A stretch of 64,000 bases of DNA from Porphyra umbilicalis (Eukaryota > Rhodophyta > Bangiophyceae > Bangiales > Bangiaceae), in contig KV918780.1 in the NCBI GenBank assembly GCA_002049455.2, positions 310,001 through 374,000 of the forward strand, read 5' to 3'. The position numbers were made by a program, and so were the translations under genes. The notes below the pieces were generated by a model. The model had not been told where the DNA came from. It was given only the letters and a program-made list of their open reading frames with translations, and made no database searches. Shown here in pieces: positions 1 to 9,843 of this stretch. Positions within the stretch are counted from its first letter, which is position 1; each line of letters begins with the position of its first letter.

Positions 1-973
1 GACTGGCAGTTACGTAGGCACGATTAGGAATGCACCGGTAGAAGAGCCCGGTCTCGTCGACGTTGTAGATCCTCTCGGGACTGTACCCCTCGAGCTTCTT
101 TCGAATCTCGGCGATACGCGGCTCTGCCCCGGCAGCGTCCGCTGAACCGCCCGTACCCCAAAGGGCAATGTTGTGCAGGTTGTACCGCCGTGCCCACCTC
201 TGGATGAAATTTGGCGACCCCTTGAAACCGGTGACCCCCAGCTCTTCCGCAATGAGCCGGGCACGGGCCTCCAAAACGCCACCCGATACGGGGAGATGTT
301 TGGCACCGACTCGTTGCAGGGTCTGATACCAATCCCAAAGCTTGGATGACACCTGCTCAAAGTAAGACCGCCGGTGGCGCGTCCAGGACAGGTTCTCGTC
401 CGCTGCCGCCCGGCGCTTGAATTGCGCACGGTTCTTGTAGATACCGCGAGCGGTGGACTCGGCAATAGGGAGGTGGAACATTGACAATATCTCGGACCAC
501 TTGTATTGTCCACTCTCCCGCAGCTCAATAAGCGCTAACCTTTCGCCCAAGGAGATAGACTGCCGCCTCTTGCGACCCGCCCCACGCCCTTGCCGCGGGC
601 TCGGCTCCGACGGCCCCGGACCGTCGCTAGCCGTCACGTCTTGATCTGCACGGTCACCCGCGTCCGCGGTGGCCGATGATTCCCCGACAGGATGCTCAGT
701 CGAAAGCGCAGGATTCCCACCAAACGCCTCGACAGCCGCCGCAGTGGCTGCCTGCGCCGCAACATCAATGGCCCGACGGATCTCAGGAGAGGGATCAGGG
801 TACACTTGCTCCACCGCGGCGGCTGCGGCCGCCGCCGCCACATCGCCCACACGCGTGCGATTCAGAGAAGCCGGGGAACCACGAGGAGTCACCACGGCGG
901 CAGCGCACAGGGATGCACAAGCAGCGAGCAAGAGAATATCAAGACAAATGGCCAATAGCTCCAAAAACTCCAT
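1..973 (-). CDS. pogo/Tigger-type transposase, N-terminal part (runs off the left edge)
   Basis: Reading the minus strand from the ATG at 973 gives an open frame of 324 codons with no stop before the window edge. Residues 1-120 are Ala-rich and low in complexity, then comes a basic stretch (GRKRRQSISLGERLALIE) that begins a CENPB/psq-like helix-turn-helix. A second HTH_CENPB-like domain follows (LWDWYQTLQRVGAKHLPVSG, then ITGF/NFIQRWARRYN-type helices), and then the start of a DDE_1 catalytic domain with the first acidic motif YNVDETGLFYR. The family normally has a DD~30D catalytic triad; the second and third acids must lie outside the window. The same family occurs at 18957-20642, but the two sequences are clearly different. 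The reading frame is undamaged in the visible part. No TIR could be paired because the other end is missing. Confidence 0.85.
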   Translation of the reverse strand, partial: MEFLELLAICLDILLLAACASLCAAAVVTPRGSPASLNRTRVGDVAAAAAAAAVEQVYPDPSPEIRRAIDVAAQAATAAAVEAFGGNPALSTEHPVGESSATADAGDRADQDVTASDGPGPSEPSPRQGRGAGRKRRQSISLGERLALIELRESGQYKWSEILSMFHLPIAESTARGIYKNRAQFKRRAAADENLSWTRHRRSYFEQVSSKLWDWYQTLQRVGAKHLPVSGGVLEARARLIAEELGVTGFKGSPNFIQRWARRYNLHNIALWGTGGSADAAGAEPRIAEIRKKLEGYSPERIYNVDETGLFYRCIPNRAYVTAS

Positions 974-1137
974 TGTACCGACCAGTACGAGAGGAAAAGA
1001 AAAAAAGAAAAAAAAGCACTGCGCAGCCCCACGCAATGCTCCCCACAACTCGGGGCCACCACAATAGGGCAACACGAAAGGGCAGGCGGGCAGCACTACA
1101 GCGGGGCACAGCCTTGGGTTGGAGGCAGTGGCGGGCC
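974..1137. other. short purine-rich spacer 5' of the transposase
   Basis: The stretch just upstream of the minus-strand transposase start contains an A/G tract (about 991-1018 on the plus strand, pyrimidine-rich on the coding strand). It is plausible 5' flank or untranslated sequence. I see no TATA element or TIR that I can defend. Confidence 0.4.
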
Positions 1138-1267
1138 TAAAATCCGCGACGCTGATCCGGATGCTGCCGACGACGGTGGCGGTGACGACGGTGGCGATGC
1201 CAATGGTGGCAACGGCGACGGCGACGGTAGCGCCAAAAACCACGGATCCACGACAGGCACACCATGA
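1138..1267 (+). other. acidic Gly/Asp/Asn-rich coding-like fragment
   Basis: One plus-strand frame reads an acidic low-complexity tail (DPDAADDGGGDDGGDANGG and so on) ending in TGA at 1265-1267. It resembles the acidic Gly/Asp tail of the Harbinger transposases found later in the window (DGDDEGSGSEDGNG), but it has no attached catalytic domain. It could be a remnant C-terminus of such a transposase, or simply a translated GAC/GGC-rich simple repeat. Confidence 0.2.
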
Positions 1268-3184
1268 ACCCCAGACACGGAAAATACGACGATGCAATCC
1301 TCGACTGTATGCCGATCGATCGCTTCAATTTGTCAGATTTGGGAATCACCAGCAGGTTACATCAAGACGAGCGATCACTCCACCTATATGTCGCCCCGCC
1401 ATATAAGCGGAGCGCATATAAGTGGGTAATGACTGTACGATGCATACAGTATATGAAATTGATTCAATCTACCAGTAGTCACCTCTTCTGTGGCGGTCGG
1501 GGCTTGCGCGGTTGGAAGGAGCGTGGCCCCTCAGCTGTGGGCAGCATAACCCCGGGGCCGCCCCAAAATATCCCGACACGGGCCAGCGCAGAAATGGCCT
1601 AGCCGAATCTCACGGAGATCGGATCTGGTCGGGGGCGGGGTTTTTCTCCTTGGGTTTTCCCAACCTTAATATTTGTTTGAACTTTTCGCTTTGGAGGGAT
1701 TTATCTGTTTGGCGCATTTGGGGCGGCTACTTTGGCCGCCGGCGTTCGGGTTGGAGAGGGGTTTATTGGTCCATGTTACTGGACTGCGTCAGACCCCGCA
1801 GTTTGGGGTGCTTGCCGCTGCCTCGTAAGGTCTTCTTGTCACCTCCCCTCCTGTGCGCTCGCACCCCTTTGCTTTTCCCAGTATTCCTCGGCCGGCAGCA
1901 CTCCCGCTGCACGCGCCACCGGCAGCGGTGCTAGCGTCCCAGTCCCCGCCATCCTTGCTACCTCCTTCGCCGTCGCCGTTCCCCCTCCTTTCTTTCTGTG
2001 ACTCCTCTGCGTTCCTCACACGGTGGGCGACCTGTGGGGCAGGTCATTTTCAGATGGGTAGTTCATGGTGCGCGGCTCAGGAGGTGCGCGGTGGAAGAAT
2101 GGGGTTGCAGAGAAGTGAACGACATGATATGGTGCTGGGCGCGGCGTGGGGATAGGCACTGCAGGGTGGTAGGTGTGGTGGGGGGGTTAGATCTCAGCGT
2201 TGGGACGTAGGCGCTGCAAATGCGTACACGCCATGCGCGGGTCGGTGCTAAATGGGACAGAGAACGGCGGCCACGGTCTAAAACTTGGTGACAATGATTG
2301 AGAGGCTCATTGCAAGCGGCATGGGGACTGGGCTTGCCAAAGGGGTGTCGCAGAGGGCGGTGAAGGAGGTGGGGTACGGGGCGAGGGGGGAGGATTGGTA
2401 CTGAGGTGCAGGTAGAGCATCGTACTGGGTGGGGGGGCAGCGTGGTTTGGGAAGGGTACAAGGTGGAATACTGGGTGGGGGTGGAGTCGGGGCACTGACT
2501 AGGCGTGTTGCTGGCGACCATGGCGTGGTAGCCGAGCGTGCGCGAGCGGTGAATGTGGCATGTGCACAAGAAAGACATCTTGGGACAGACCCTCTCTGTC
2601 GCCACATCCTGACCACTGTATTCGATAGCACCGCCGACACTGAGTTGTACAGTCAGTCAGTGGATCATACGTCAGGCTCATGACACTGCCCAATCCAGTG
2701 GAATCGTCGTTTTGCGCTTCCCTACCTGCCTACAGCAGATCCCATTGTTTTTTCAGAGAGATACCATTGTGCCTCACTCACCATGTTGTGCGTGCTTCCT
2801 GACCAGCTGCTTAAATACGAAGAGCTGCTGGTTGAGCTTGCTTCAGGCGTGCCTTCACTTGTGCAGTCCTGCCCAAGTGTGAAGTACGTCGAGCATTTCT
2901 GAGCTAAACATGAGTAAAACACAACTTTCTTGGAGAGGACCTTTTCTGGGTCTTGGAAGGGCGTTGGTCACGGTATTGTGAGTCTTTTTCTGCACAAACG
3001 CTTCGTTTATACCGTTACTGTTCTCAAAAGGTGACAGTGTATGGTACGCGACACCACCTTCGCAGCCTGCCAGACACATTCATGGCTCAACAGTTTTAGG
3101 GCTCTGTAACCGGAATGTAACAGTCCCTTAGTAGAGCCCAAAAAACGGTACTACTGAAACACAGAGATTGCTGTTACGAGAAGA
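1268..3184. other. gene-less stretch
   Basis: No open frame here carries a recognisable domain. 1850-2000 is pyrimidine-rich and 2150-2500 is GT-rich on the plus strand, which opens several proline-rich shadow frames on the minus strand. 2700-3150 is more AT-balanced and unique-looking. I found no TIR, tRNA or splice-bounded exon that I would defend. Confidence 0.4.
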
Positions 3185-4668
3185 GATGGCGACGGAGGCC
3201 GCCGACATGGCGGCAGAGGCGGCCGAAGGCGACGGCGGCCGGGGGCGGCAGCGGAGGCAGCTGAGAACGGCGGCAGCAGCGGCCGGGGACGGCGGCGGCG
3301 GGAGGGGGCGGTGGCGGCGGCGGCCAGTCGAGGCGGCACCGGCAGCAGACAGAAGCGGTGGCCGCAGGATGCTGCGACATCGGAAAGTAGAGACGGCGGG
3401 GACAGGGGCCGGCTGCGGCGGCAGGCGGGGGATGTGTCGGCACGAGAGGCTGCGTCAGGGGGCGGCAGCAGCGGCGGCCGGGGGCGGCGGCGGCGAGAGG
3501 CAGGGGTGGCTGCGGCAGAGGCAGCGGCAGCGAACGCCCCGGGCGGCGATGGAGGCAGCAGGGGGCGGTGGTGGCGGCAGCAGGAGGCGGTGACAGTGGT
3601 GACCGGGGGCGGCGGCGTCGGCAGAAAAGGGCGGCGGCGGCAGCCAGCAGCGGCGGCGGCCAAAGGCACCGGCGGCGGCGGCAGGGGCCGGAGTGCCAGC
3701 AAGCGTAGGCTGCTGTGACGGGAGGCTAAATCGTCGGTGGCGGCAGGCGGAAGCGGCGACCATGGTAGCCGGGAGCAATGGGGCGGCATCTAGGGGCGGC
3801 GGCGACGGCGGCAGCTGGCGGCGGCGGCCGCAGGCACAAGCAGAGGTGGGAGGGGGCGGCGGCGGCGGCCGGAAGGGGCGGGGGCGGCAGCGGGGGACAG
3901 CGACGAGGGGGGCAGCGGGTGGCAGCGGCGGCGGCGGCGGCCGAAGCGTTGGTGGCGGCAAGTAGGGGTGGCGGCGGCAGCAGGAAGGGGCTGCGGCGGC
4001 AGGGGTGGCGGCAGCGGCGGCGGCGCCACCGGCGGCGGCAGAGGCGGCGGGGGCAGGGGGGCGGCAGCAGCGTCGGCGGCAGGCAGGGGCGGCAGCGGCA
4101 GTGGACTGTGACGACGGCGGCGACCGGGGGTGGCGGCGGCGCCAGGTAGGGGCGGCGGCGGTAGGGCGCGGCGGCGGCAGCGTGTGGCTGCATCAGCGGC
4201 GGAAGCCATTGGCTGCGGCAGCGGCACGTAGGGGCGGCGGCGGCGGCAGGTAAGGGCAGTGGCGCCGGGGGCTGCAACGGCAGCAGGCAGGGACGGCGGC
4301 GGCGGTGGCAGCCTGGGCGGCAGTGGCAGGGGCGGTGGCGGCGGCGTTCGCGACGGGTGCAGCCCCAGGCACGGTGGGCCGAGGCGGCAGGGGGCGGCGG
4401 CGGCGGCGGCGGCAGTGGCAGGCAGGGCCTAAGGTGGCAGGGGACGACAGCCGAGAGCAGGGGCGGCAGCAGAGGGCGGCTGCGGCACGCAAAAGCGGCG
4501 GCGGCAGCGGGCGGCGGCAATGGCGGCCTCGGCTCGGTATCGCGGCGGCAGAAGCCCGAAGCTGCAGCGGCGGCAGCAAGGGGTGGTGGCGACGGCGGCA
4601 AGAAGGAGTGGCTGCGGCAGAGTGCGGCGGCTTCAGCGTCAGCAGCTGGGGGCTGCGGCGGCGGCAGG
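3185..4668. repeat. CGG/GCC-rich simple-sequence array (left part)
   Basis: About 1.5 kb of imperfect GGC/CGG trinucleotide-type repeat lies on the plus strand, interspersed with CAGGGG and CGGGGG variants. All six frames stay open for long distances and give only poly-Ala/Gly/Arg or poly-Pro, so the ORFs inside it are not evidence of genes. The array resumes at 5878 after the insertion of a transposable element. Confidence 0.85.
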
Positions 4669-4670
4669 TA

Positions 4671-4695
4671 CTGTCCCTGACGCAATTCTGGATCA
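4671..4695 (+). repeat. left TIR of the 1.2-kb TA element
   Basis: This 25-bp arm starts CTGTCCCTGACGCAATTCTG and is the perfect inverse of 5851-5875. Confidence 0.9.
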
Positions 4696-5112
4696 AGAAT
4701 ACTGCTCTGGAGGATAGCGTTGTTGGATCTCATCGGAGGAAACATCTGAAGACAGATCTGAGAAGGCGCTGAGGAGAGCTTTCTTTCGTCTACGGCATGT
4801 GCTGCCTTTTGTCTCGTTCTTCTTGTCCTTTTGGTAGCTTGAAGTTGTGTTTCATTGATGACCTTCCGTGACACGGGCGACGCAACTGTGGATCACGGCG
4901 AATCGGATTGATTTCGTAGGCTACTTGGCAACTGTGGACGATCGTCAATTGGAGCAGGCGATCGTGTTCGATGCGTTGGTCGGTCGTGCTCGCCTCCCCA
5001 TGCCTGTGCACACAGGACGCGTTGCCCCCGCGTCAGGACTACGCCATCACCCGAGCCGCCCCACCCCTCCCTGCGGCCAGGTTGGCGCGCCTCGGTGGCT
5101 CCTTCGCGGCGT

Positions 5113-5396
5113 CCGCGCCGCCCCAGCCTGCCACCACGCCGGCGCTCCTCGTCGTCGCCGTCGCGGCGGCCGCGCCACCCCACACTGCTACCACGCTGGC
5201 ACGCCTCGTCGGTGCCGTGGGGGCGGACGCGCCGCACTACCATACCACAGCACGGCGCTCGGTATTGTCGTGGCGGTCGCCCCGCCCCACCGTGCGACAA
5301 CACCTGCGCGCGTCGTCGGTGCCGTCGCGGTAGCCGCGCCGCCCCACCCTGCCACCACGCCGGCGCGCGCCGTCGCGGCGGCCGCACCACCGCACC
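5113..5396 (+). repeat. ~57-bp minisatellite inside the TA element
   Basis: About five imperfect units, each roughly 48-60 bp, read GCGCCGCCCCACCCTGCCAC then CACGCCGGCGC... One frame translates them as repeats of the type APPHPATTPARVVGAVAVA. The frame changes within the third, shortened unit, so this is a decayed minisatellite rather than a maintained coding repeat. Confidence 0.6.
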
Positions 5397-5850
5397 TCAC
5401 CACCTCGCAGGCCGCTGTCCCGGGCACAGACAGGGGGTGTTGACGGAAAGGGCGCGCGGGCTGGCACTTGGCAGCAACGAGTGCACGCGTCGGCGAGAAA
5501 GTGCGCGCTCGCGGATGAGTGCCATCCGTGCGGAGGGCCCCCGATCACTGCTCCGGATCACCGGTTTGTGATCCCGACCGCGATCGATCGGCCGGATCTG
5601 CAATGTTACGAGCACTTAGCGCCGAAAGGACGGCCTCCTTCCGCGCCACCCCGACCGTCTCCGTTTTTTTTCGAGCATACGAGCACCCTTGACAGCAAAA
5701 GATGTGCCTTCCTCTGGGCTTTCTGTTGGTATGTTTTCTCCCCCACCGCTGTTTTATTTTTGTAGCAGCGCCGAAGAAGAGAGAAAAAGCAGTAAAAAGA
5801 CGGGCAAATGAGCTGGAATCGACGATTCCGGTGATCCAGCTTTGCGTCGC

Positions 5851-5875
5851 TGATCCAGAATTGCGTCAGGGACAG
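5851..5875 (-). repeat. right TIR of the 1.2-kb TA element
   Basis: This arm is a perfect inverted copy of 4671-4695 and is followed directly by TA and then by the resumed CGG array. Confidence 0.9.
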
Positions 5876-5877
5876 TA

Positions 5878-6020
5878 GGGGCGGCGGCGGCAGGGGGCGG
5901 CGGCGGCGTATGCGGTGGGCTGCGGCGGCGGCTGTGAGGCGCGGCGTCGGCCGGTTGCGGCAGCCCGCGGTCGCGGCGGCCGGGGGCTCCGGTGGCTGGG
6001 GGCCGCGGCGGTCGTCGGCG
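5878..6020. repeat. CGG/GCC-rich array (right part)
   Basis: The GGC-type array resumes on the same strand immediately after the TA at 5876-5877, showing that the TA element split a once continuous array. Confidence 0.8.
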
Positions 6021-6305
6021 GTCGTGCCCAAGGTGACTCTTTGGTTCCTTATTGGTGACACATTGGCGACACAATACGACAAAGTGTCGCCAGAGAGTTG
6101 TGCAGGGAGGCTAAATGTGTCGCAGACGGTAGCACCACGGGAGCACCTCAGCGGCGGATAAGCATCCGGCCTTGCCGGTTTCTGGCATAATTTGCGCAAA
6201 TTACTTACCACTGATCTTGGTCATATGTTTCAGTACTATTCGGCGGATGCAGATTTGTTGACCCAATTTTGTGCCAATCAATGACTGGCACGCGACCAAT
6301 CATAT
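6021..6305. other. spacer with a 9-bp-stem hairpin
   Basis: There is no gene here. TGGCGACAC at 6064-6072 pairs with GTGTCGCCA at 6084-6092 across an 11-nt loop. The rest is more AT-rich than its neighbours and looks unique. Confidence 0.4.
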
Positions 6306-6661
6306 CAGGGGGACATGTTGAGGCGGCGCTTCCCGCGGCCGCCCCACCGCCGGTGCAGCCCGCCACCTTGCGGCCGGCAACGCCGCCGTCGCCCCGCCGT
6401 CACCCGACGGCGGCCGGCCGCGCCCAGGCACCATCGTAGAGTCACCGCCGCGAAGTCGCTGCCCCCGTCGGCTGCCGCGGCGCCGCCCCCGCGCGGGATG
6501 CCTGTCACCCGAGGGCGCGAAAACCGCGACAGCCGCCGCGGCAACGCCCCCTGCCGCCGCTGGCGCCCGCCATTCACCCGGGGTCGACGCGGCGCCGGCG
6601 ACGCAGCCCCCCCCCTTCAGCCGCGCGCACCTCCTTGGCCGCCAAGACCACCGCCACCGCC

Positions 6662-7330
6662 GCGTCGCTGGCACCGCCCACCGCCGCGGCTTGCCGCCGC
6701 CGCCGCCGACACCGCGCACCGCCACAGCACGTCCGCCCCCCCCCCGCGCCGACAACGCCGTAGCTGCGGCCGCCGACTGCCGCATCGCAGCCACCCTTTG
6801 CCGCCGCCGCCGCCTTGTACATTGGCGGCGGCGGCGGCGACGCGTGGCGGCGGCGGACAACGCCGCCGCAACGCCCGACACTGGCGCGGCTTGGCGCTGC
6901 CGCCGCCGACACCGCGCTCCCCCCCAGCACGTCCGCACTTCCTCCCGCAGCGACAACGCGGTAGCCGCGGCCGCCGACCGCCGCATCGCCGCCGCCGCTT
7001 TCCGCCGTCGCCGCCTTGTGCATTAGCAGCGGCGGCGGCGACGCGTGGCGGCGGCGGCCGACGCCGCCGCAACGCCCGACACCGCCGCGGCTTGCCGCAG
7101 CCGCCGTCGACTCCGCGCACCCCCGCCGCAAGTCCGCCCCCCCCCCGCGCCGACAATGCGGCAGCCGCGGCCGCCGACCGCCGCATCGCCGCCGCCCCTT
7201 GCCGCCGCCGCCGCCTTTGACATTGGCGGCGGCGGCGGCGACGCTTAGCGGCGGCGGCCGACGCCGCCGCAACGCCGGACTCCGCCGCGGCTTACCGCCG
7301 CCGCCGCCGACTCCGCGCACCCCCCCCGCA
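6662..7330. repeat. ~200-bp GC-rich tandem repeat with internal hairpins
   Basis: Equivalent landmarks (GACAACGCGGTAGCCGCGG and variants) fall at about 6751, 6952 and 7152, giving a period of 200-201 bp over roughly 3.3 units. Each unit contains a (GCC)n run, a short spacer and then a (GGC)n run (for example 6800-6840), which can fold into a GC hairpin. Minus-strand frames look repetitive at the protein level only because of this array. Confidence 0.75.
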
Positions 7331-9486
7331 CGTTTGCACCCCACGGCCCCCCCGCGGCGGGAGGCCGCGGACGCGATCCCGCTCCTCGCCGCCGCCGCTG
7401 CCTGCCGCCGAAACGCAGCCGGCCGCGGACCGCGCCGGCATTTCGCTGCCACACGTCGCCGCCGAACCGCCGCCGCCCGCCGCCGCTCGCCGCCGCCGTC
7501 CCGCTGCTAGAGGCCGGAGCGACGGACCGCCCCGGCGGGCCGGCCTCACCGCGGCCGCCACCGGTGCGCCCTGCCGCCGCCACCTTTGCCGCCCCGCTGT
7601 CGCCGGTCCGGCGAAGCTACCGTCCCGGCGGCGGCCTCCGACACCGCCTTCACTCCTAGGCGGCGCCAGCGGACGCCGCCGTGTCCGCCGCCTTGGCGGC
7701 GACCCACAGCGGCCGACCCCACCGCCGCCCCGCCTCCCCCCCCCCCCTCCTCCCTCAGCCGCTGCCGTCTCTTTCGAAGCGATGTCCACCGCCATCACCA
7801 CCGCCACCGCACAGGCCGCGACCAGAGTCGTTGCCAACGCGCAGGCGGCGGGGGCGGGGGTTTGGCGCCGGCCGCGAGGGGTGCCCTTCGCGGCATCGGT
7901 AGTGGCGGTTGGGGTCTCTCCCGCCCCCCCACGTGCTCTGGCGGCATTTATGGGAGAATTGGCCACCGCCAACCAATCATATTGCTGGAAAAACAAGGAT
8001 AAACGAGCAGAACAATGAGGACATGGCTCTTATCCAATGAAAATCGTCTCAGCGCACCTCGCCGCAGAGCAAAAACACGGTCAGTGTCAGAGTCCTTCTG
8101 ATACTGTCATCGCAGTGCGGCACCAGCCAATCAGAGGTAGAATTCACCGGCACGATTGCTATGATAGACGGCGGGGGCCGGTCTGCTGCTGTCCTCACCA
8201 TTCCGTGCTGACAGTGATCTCGCCTGAGTGCACCAGGGGCGAGGTCCCTCCTGAGTTCGTGAAATTGCATCATTTCAGTGATACACAAGCCTGGGACTTG
8301 GCCGTGTCAGCTTGATTCTCGTTGTCTTAGCCGTTGGACATGCCATCCGAACCGAATAATTGTGTCGCCAGATCCCCGACCGGCCATTCCAAGTCGTAGG
8401 CTGCGGTTTCGATGGGGCACCACACTGTGTCGCCCTCAAATCGCTTGAAAGTAACCAAAGAAGCGCGATGGCAGAACCGCCGACGGTGGCAGCCTGGAGC
8501 AGCAACGGTTGCAACCTGAGGCGTCAGTGGCGGCAGCCAGGGGCGGCGGCAGCCGGGGACGGAGGAAGTTGGGGAAGGAGGCAACCGCTGCGGGGGGGGG
8601 GGTCAGTCAGGTACCGTGGCTGCCGCCGCGGAGGCGGCGGCAGCCAGAGGCGGCGACAGTGGTAGGTGGGTGGGGCGAGGCACACCGTGCACGTGTGCAT
8701 CACCATCGATGAACTCCCTCTCCTCCCTAGGAAGTCTATCAGAGAGTAAATGTCAATTTGTTGCTGTCGACCTACGCGGAGCCGCACGATTTGCGGCTAG
8801 CGCAGGATAAGTCCAGCCCGGCGACGCTCATGGAAAACGAGGGGGTGCACGCCTTCCAGGCGCGCCCACAGAGCCTCGCTGAGCATTTCGGCAACATCCG
8901 CTCCGAGGGGACGATGAAGCAGGAGCTTATTCAAGGCCTGCCAAAACTGTCTCTGGGGGCTGTTTGCCCTCCCTATCCGACAAGAAAATACACCAACAAG
9001 GAATTTGGCCTCCAGCCGATGTCTCCATATCCAGTCGAGTCATACTGGCCTGTGGTCGCGGTATTCCAGCTGACATGAAGGTCTTCAGAGGCCTGCCAAG
9101 ACGGTTGTAGCAAAGAAGCGCAAAAATCTTGCAATGATTGAAAATCATTTATCCAAACTATGGGGCTACTTTGAAGATTTTTTGATCCGTCGAGTGCGCG
9201 TTTTTGATCCGAGGTCGGCGAGCCAGAGCATTCACGCGCTTCGCGCGCGCGCGTTTTTTTTTGGCCCCAGCCTTGCACAGTGCGGGCTGCTGTGGCCAAC
9301 TGAGCGCGTGCGCTGCGCCTCGCGCCACGGCCGCCCCCGACTGTGTCGTGCCCTTCTGGTTCACCGCGCGCACCTCCGCCCCGCACCTTCCCACAACGCC
9401 CTTTCCCTCAACGCCCCCCTGAGCCCCCAACCCCACATCTGCACGCGCCTGAGTGCTCTGGGTGTTGTCTTGCCCAGTGAGTTGCA
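7331..9486. other. mostly gene-less stretch, possible unassigned exons
   Basis: 7331-7990 is GC-rich. A minus-strand frame there contains a hydrophobic run (ACALATTLVAACAVAVVMAVD at about 7790-7850) but has no recognisable family. 8500-8660 is a smaller CGG-rich patch. Between about 8829 and 8960 one plus-strand frame (LMENEGVHAFQARPQSLAEH...) has GC-rich third positions and natural composition, so it may be an exon of an unknown gene; neither start nor splice sites could be fixed. 9240-9270 is a (GC)n-like patch. Confidence 0.3.
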
Positions 9487-9843
9487 ATGCCGACGACGCG
9501 TGCGGTCGCGCGGAAGCCATGCACGCGCGTGCGCGCGGTTTGCCGCATCACATGGGAGGTTGTGCTTCTTGTTGGTGGGCTGCGTGCCTTTTTCACCTCA
9601 GAACGTGATAACCATGCCGCAGAGATGCTGGAGCAGCCCGTCGACCGCACGGCGGCGGCGACTGGGCTGAGCCGCAGCACGGTTATCCGTATCGCGAACG
9701 GGGAGTATGCCGAATCTCGACCCTTGTCGGGGAAGCGGGTATGGACGGTTGTAGCTCCAGTGAGGAGGATGGAGAGGATGAGTGGGACGAGGATGAGGAG
9801 GACGCGGAGTGAATGTGACTTTCTCGTCGTGGGCATGCTTTGA
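9487..9843 (+). CDS. small ORF with a transposase-like helix-turn-helix
   Basis: This 118-codon frame contains RTAAATGLSRSTVIRIANGE at about residues 52-71, which has the shape of a helix-turn-helix as found at the N-terminus of Tc1/mariner (IS630-like) transposases. No DDE domain follows. Immediately downstream, another frame gives an acidic tail (SSSEEDGEDEWDEDEEDAE, stop at 9811), so a frameshift or an intron may separate the two. It could be a fragment of a transposase or a small unrelated DNA-binding ORF. Confidence 0.3.
   Translation: MPTTRAVARKPCTRVRAVCRITWEVVLLVGGLRAFFTSERDNHAAEMLEQPVDRTAAATGLSRSTVIRIANGEYAESRPLSGKRVWTVVAPVRRMERMSGTRMRRTRSECDFLVVGML

Larger units (their letters stand above)
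4671..5875. mobile_element. 1.2-kb TA-flanked DNA element with perfect 25-bp TIRs (pogo/Tc1-mariner type, non-autonomous)
   Basis: The left end reads CTGTCCCTGACGCAATTCTG from 4671, and the last 25 bases to 5875 are its perfect inverted complement. TA flanks both ends (4669-4670 and 5876-5877), the target duplication of Tc1/mariner/pogo elements. A second box resembling the inner TIR (GACGCAA...TGGATCA) lies at about 4875-4893 on the left and 5832-5849 on the right, as expected for subterminal transposase-binding repeats. The left arm has about 180 bp between its two boxes that the right arm lacks. The interior holds no transposase, only a minisatellite and low-complexity frames, so the element needs a transposase supplied in trans. 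Confidence 0.85.

Noticed and set aside
3185..4874. Long proline-, alanine- or arginine-rich ORFs on both strands of the CGG array.
   Set aside because: All six frames stay open because the repeat lacks stop codons; there is no domain, start context or codon signal.
6300..7996. Several 100-300-codon frames rich in Arg/Ala/Gly/Pro.
   Set aside because: They follow the ~200-bp tandem array and its GC-rich edges in every frame, so they reflect composition.
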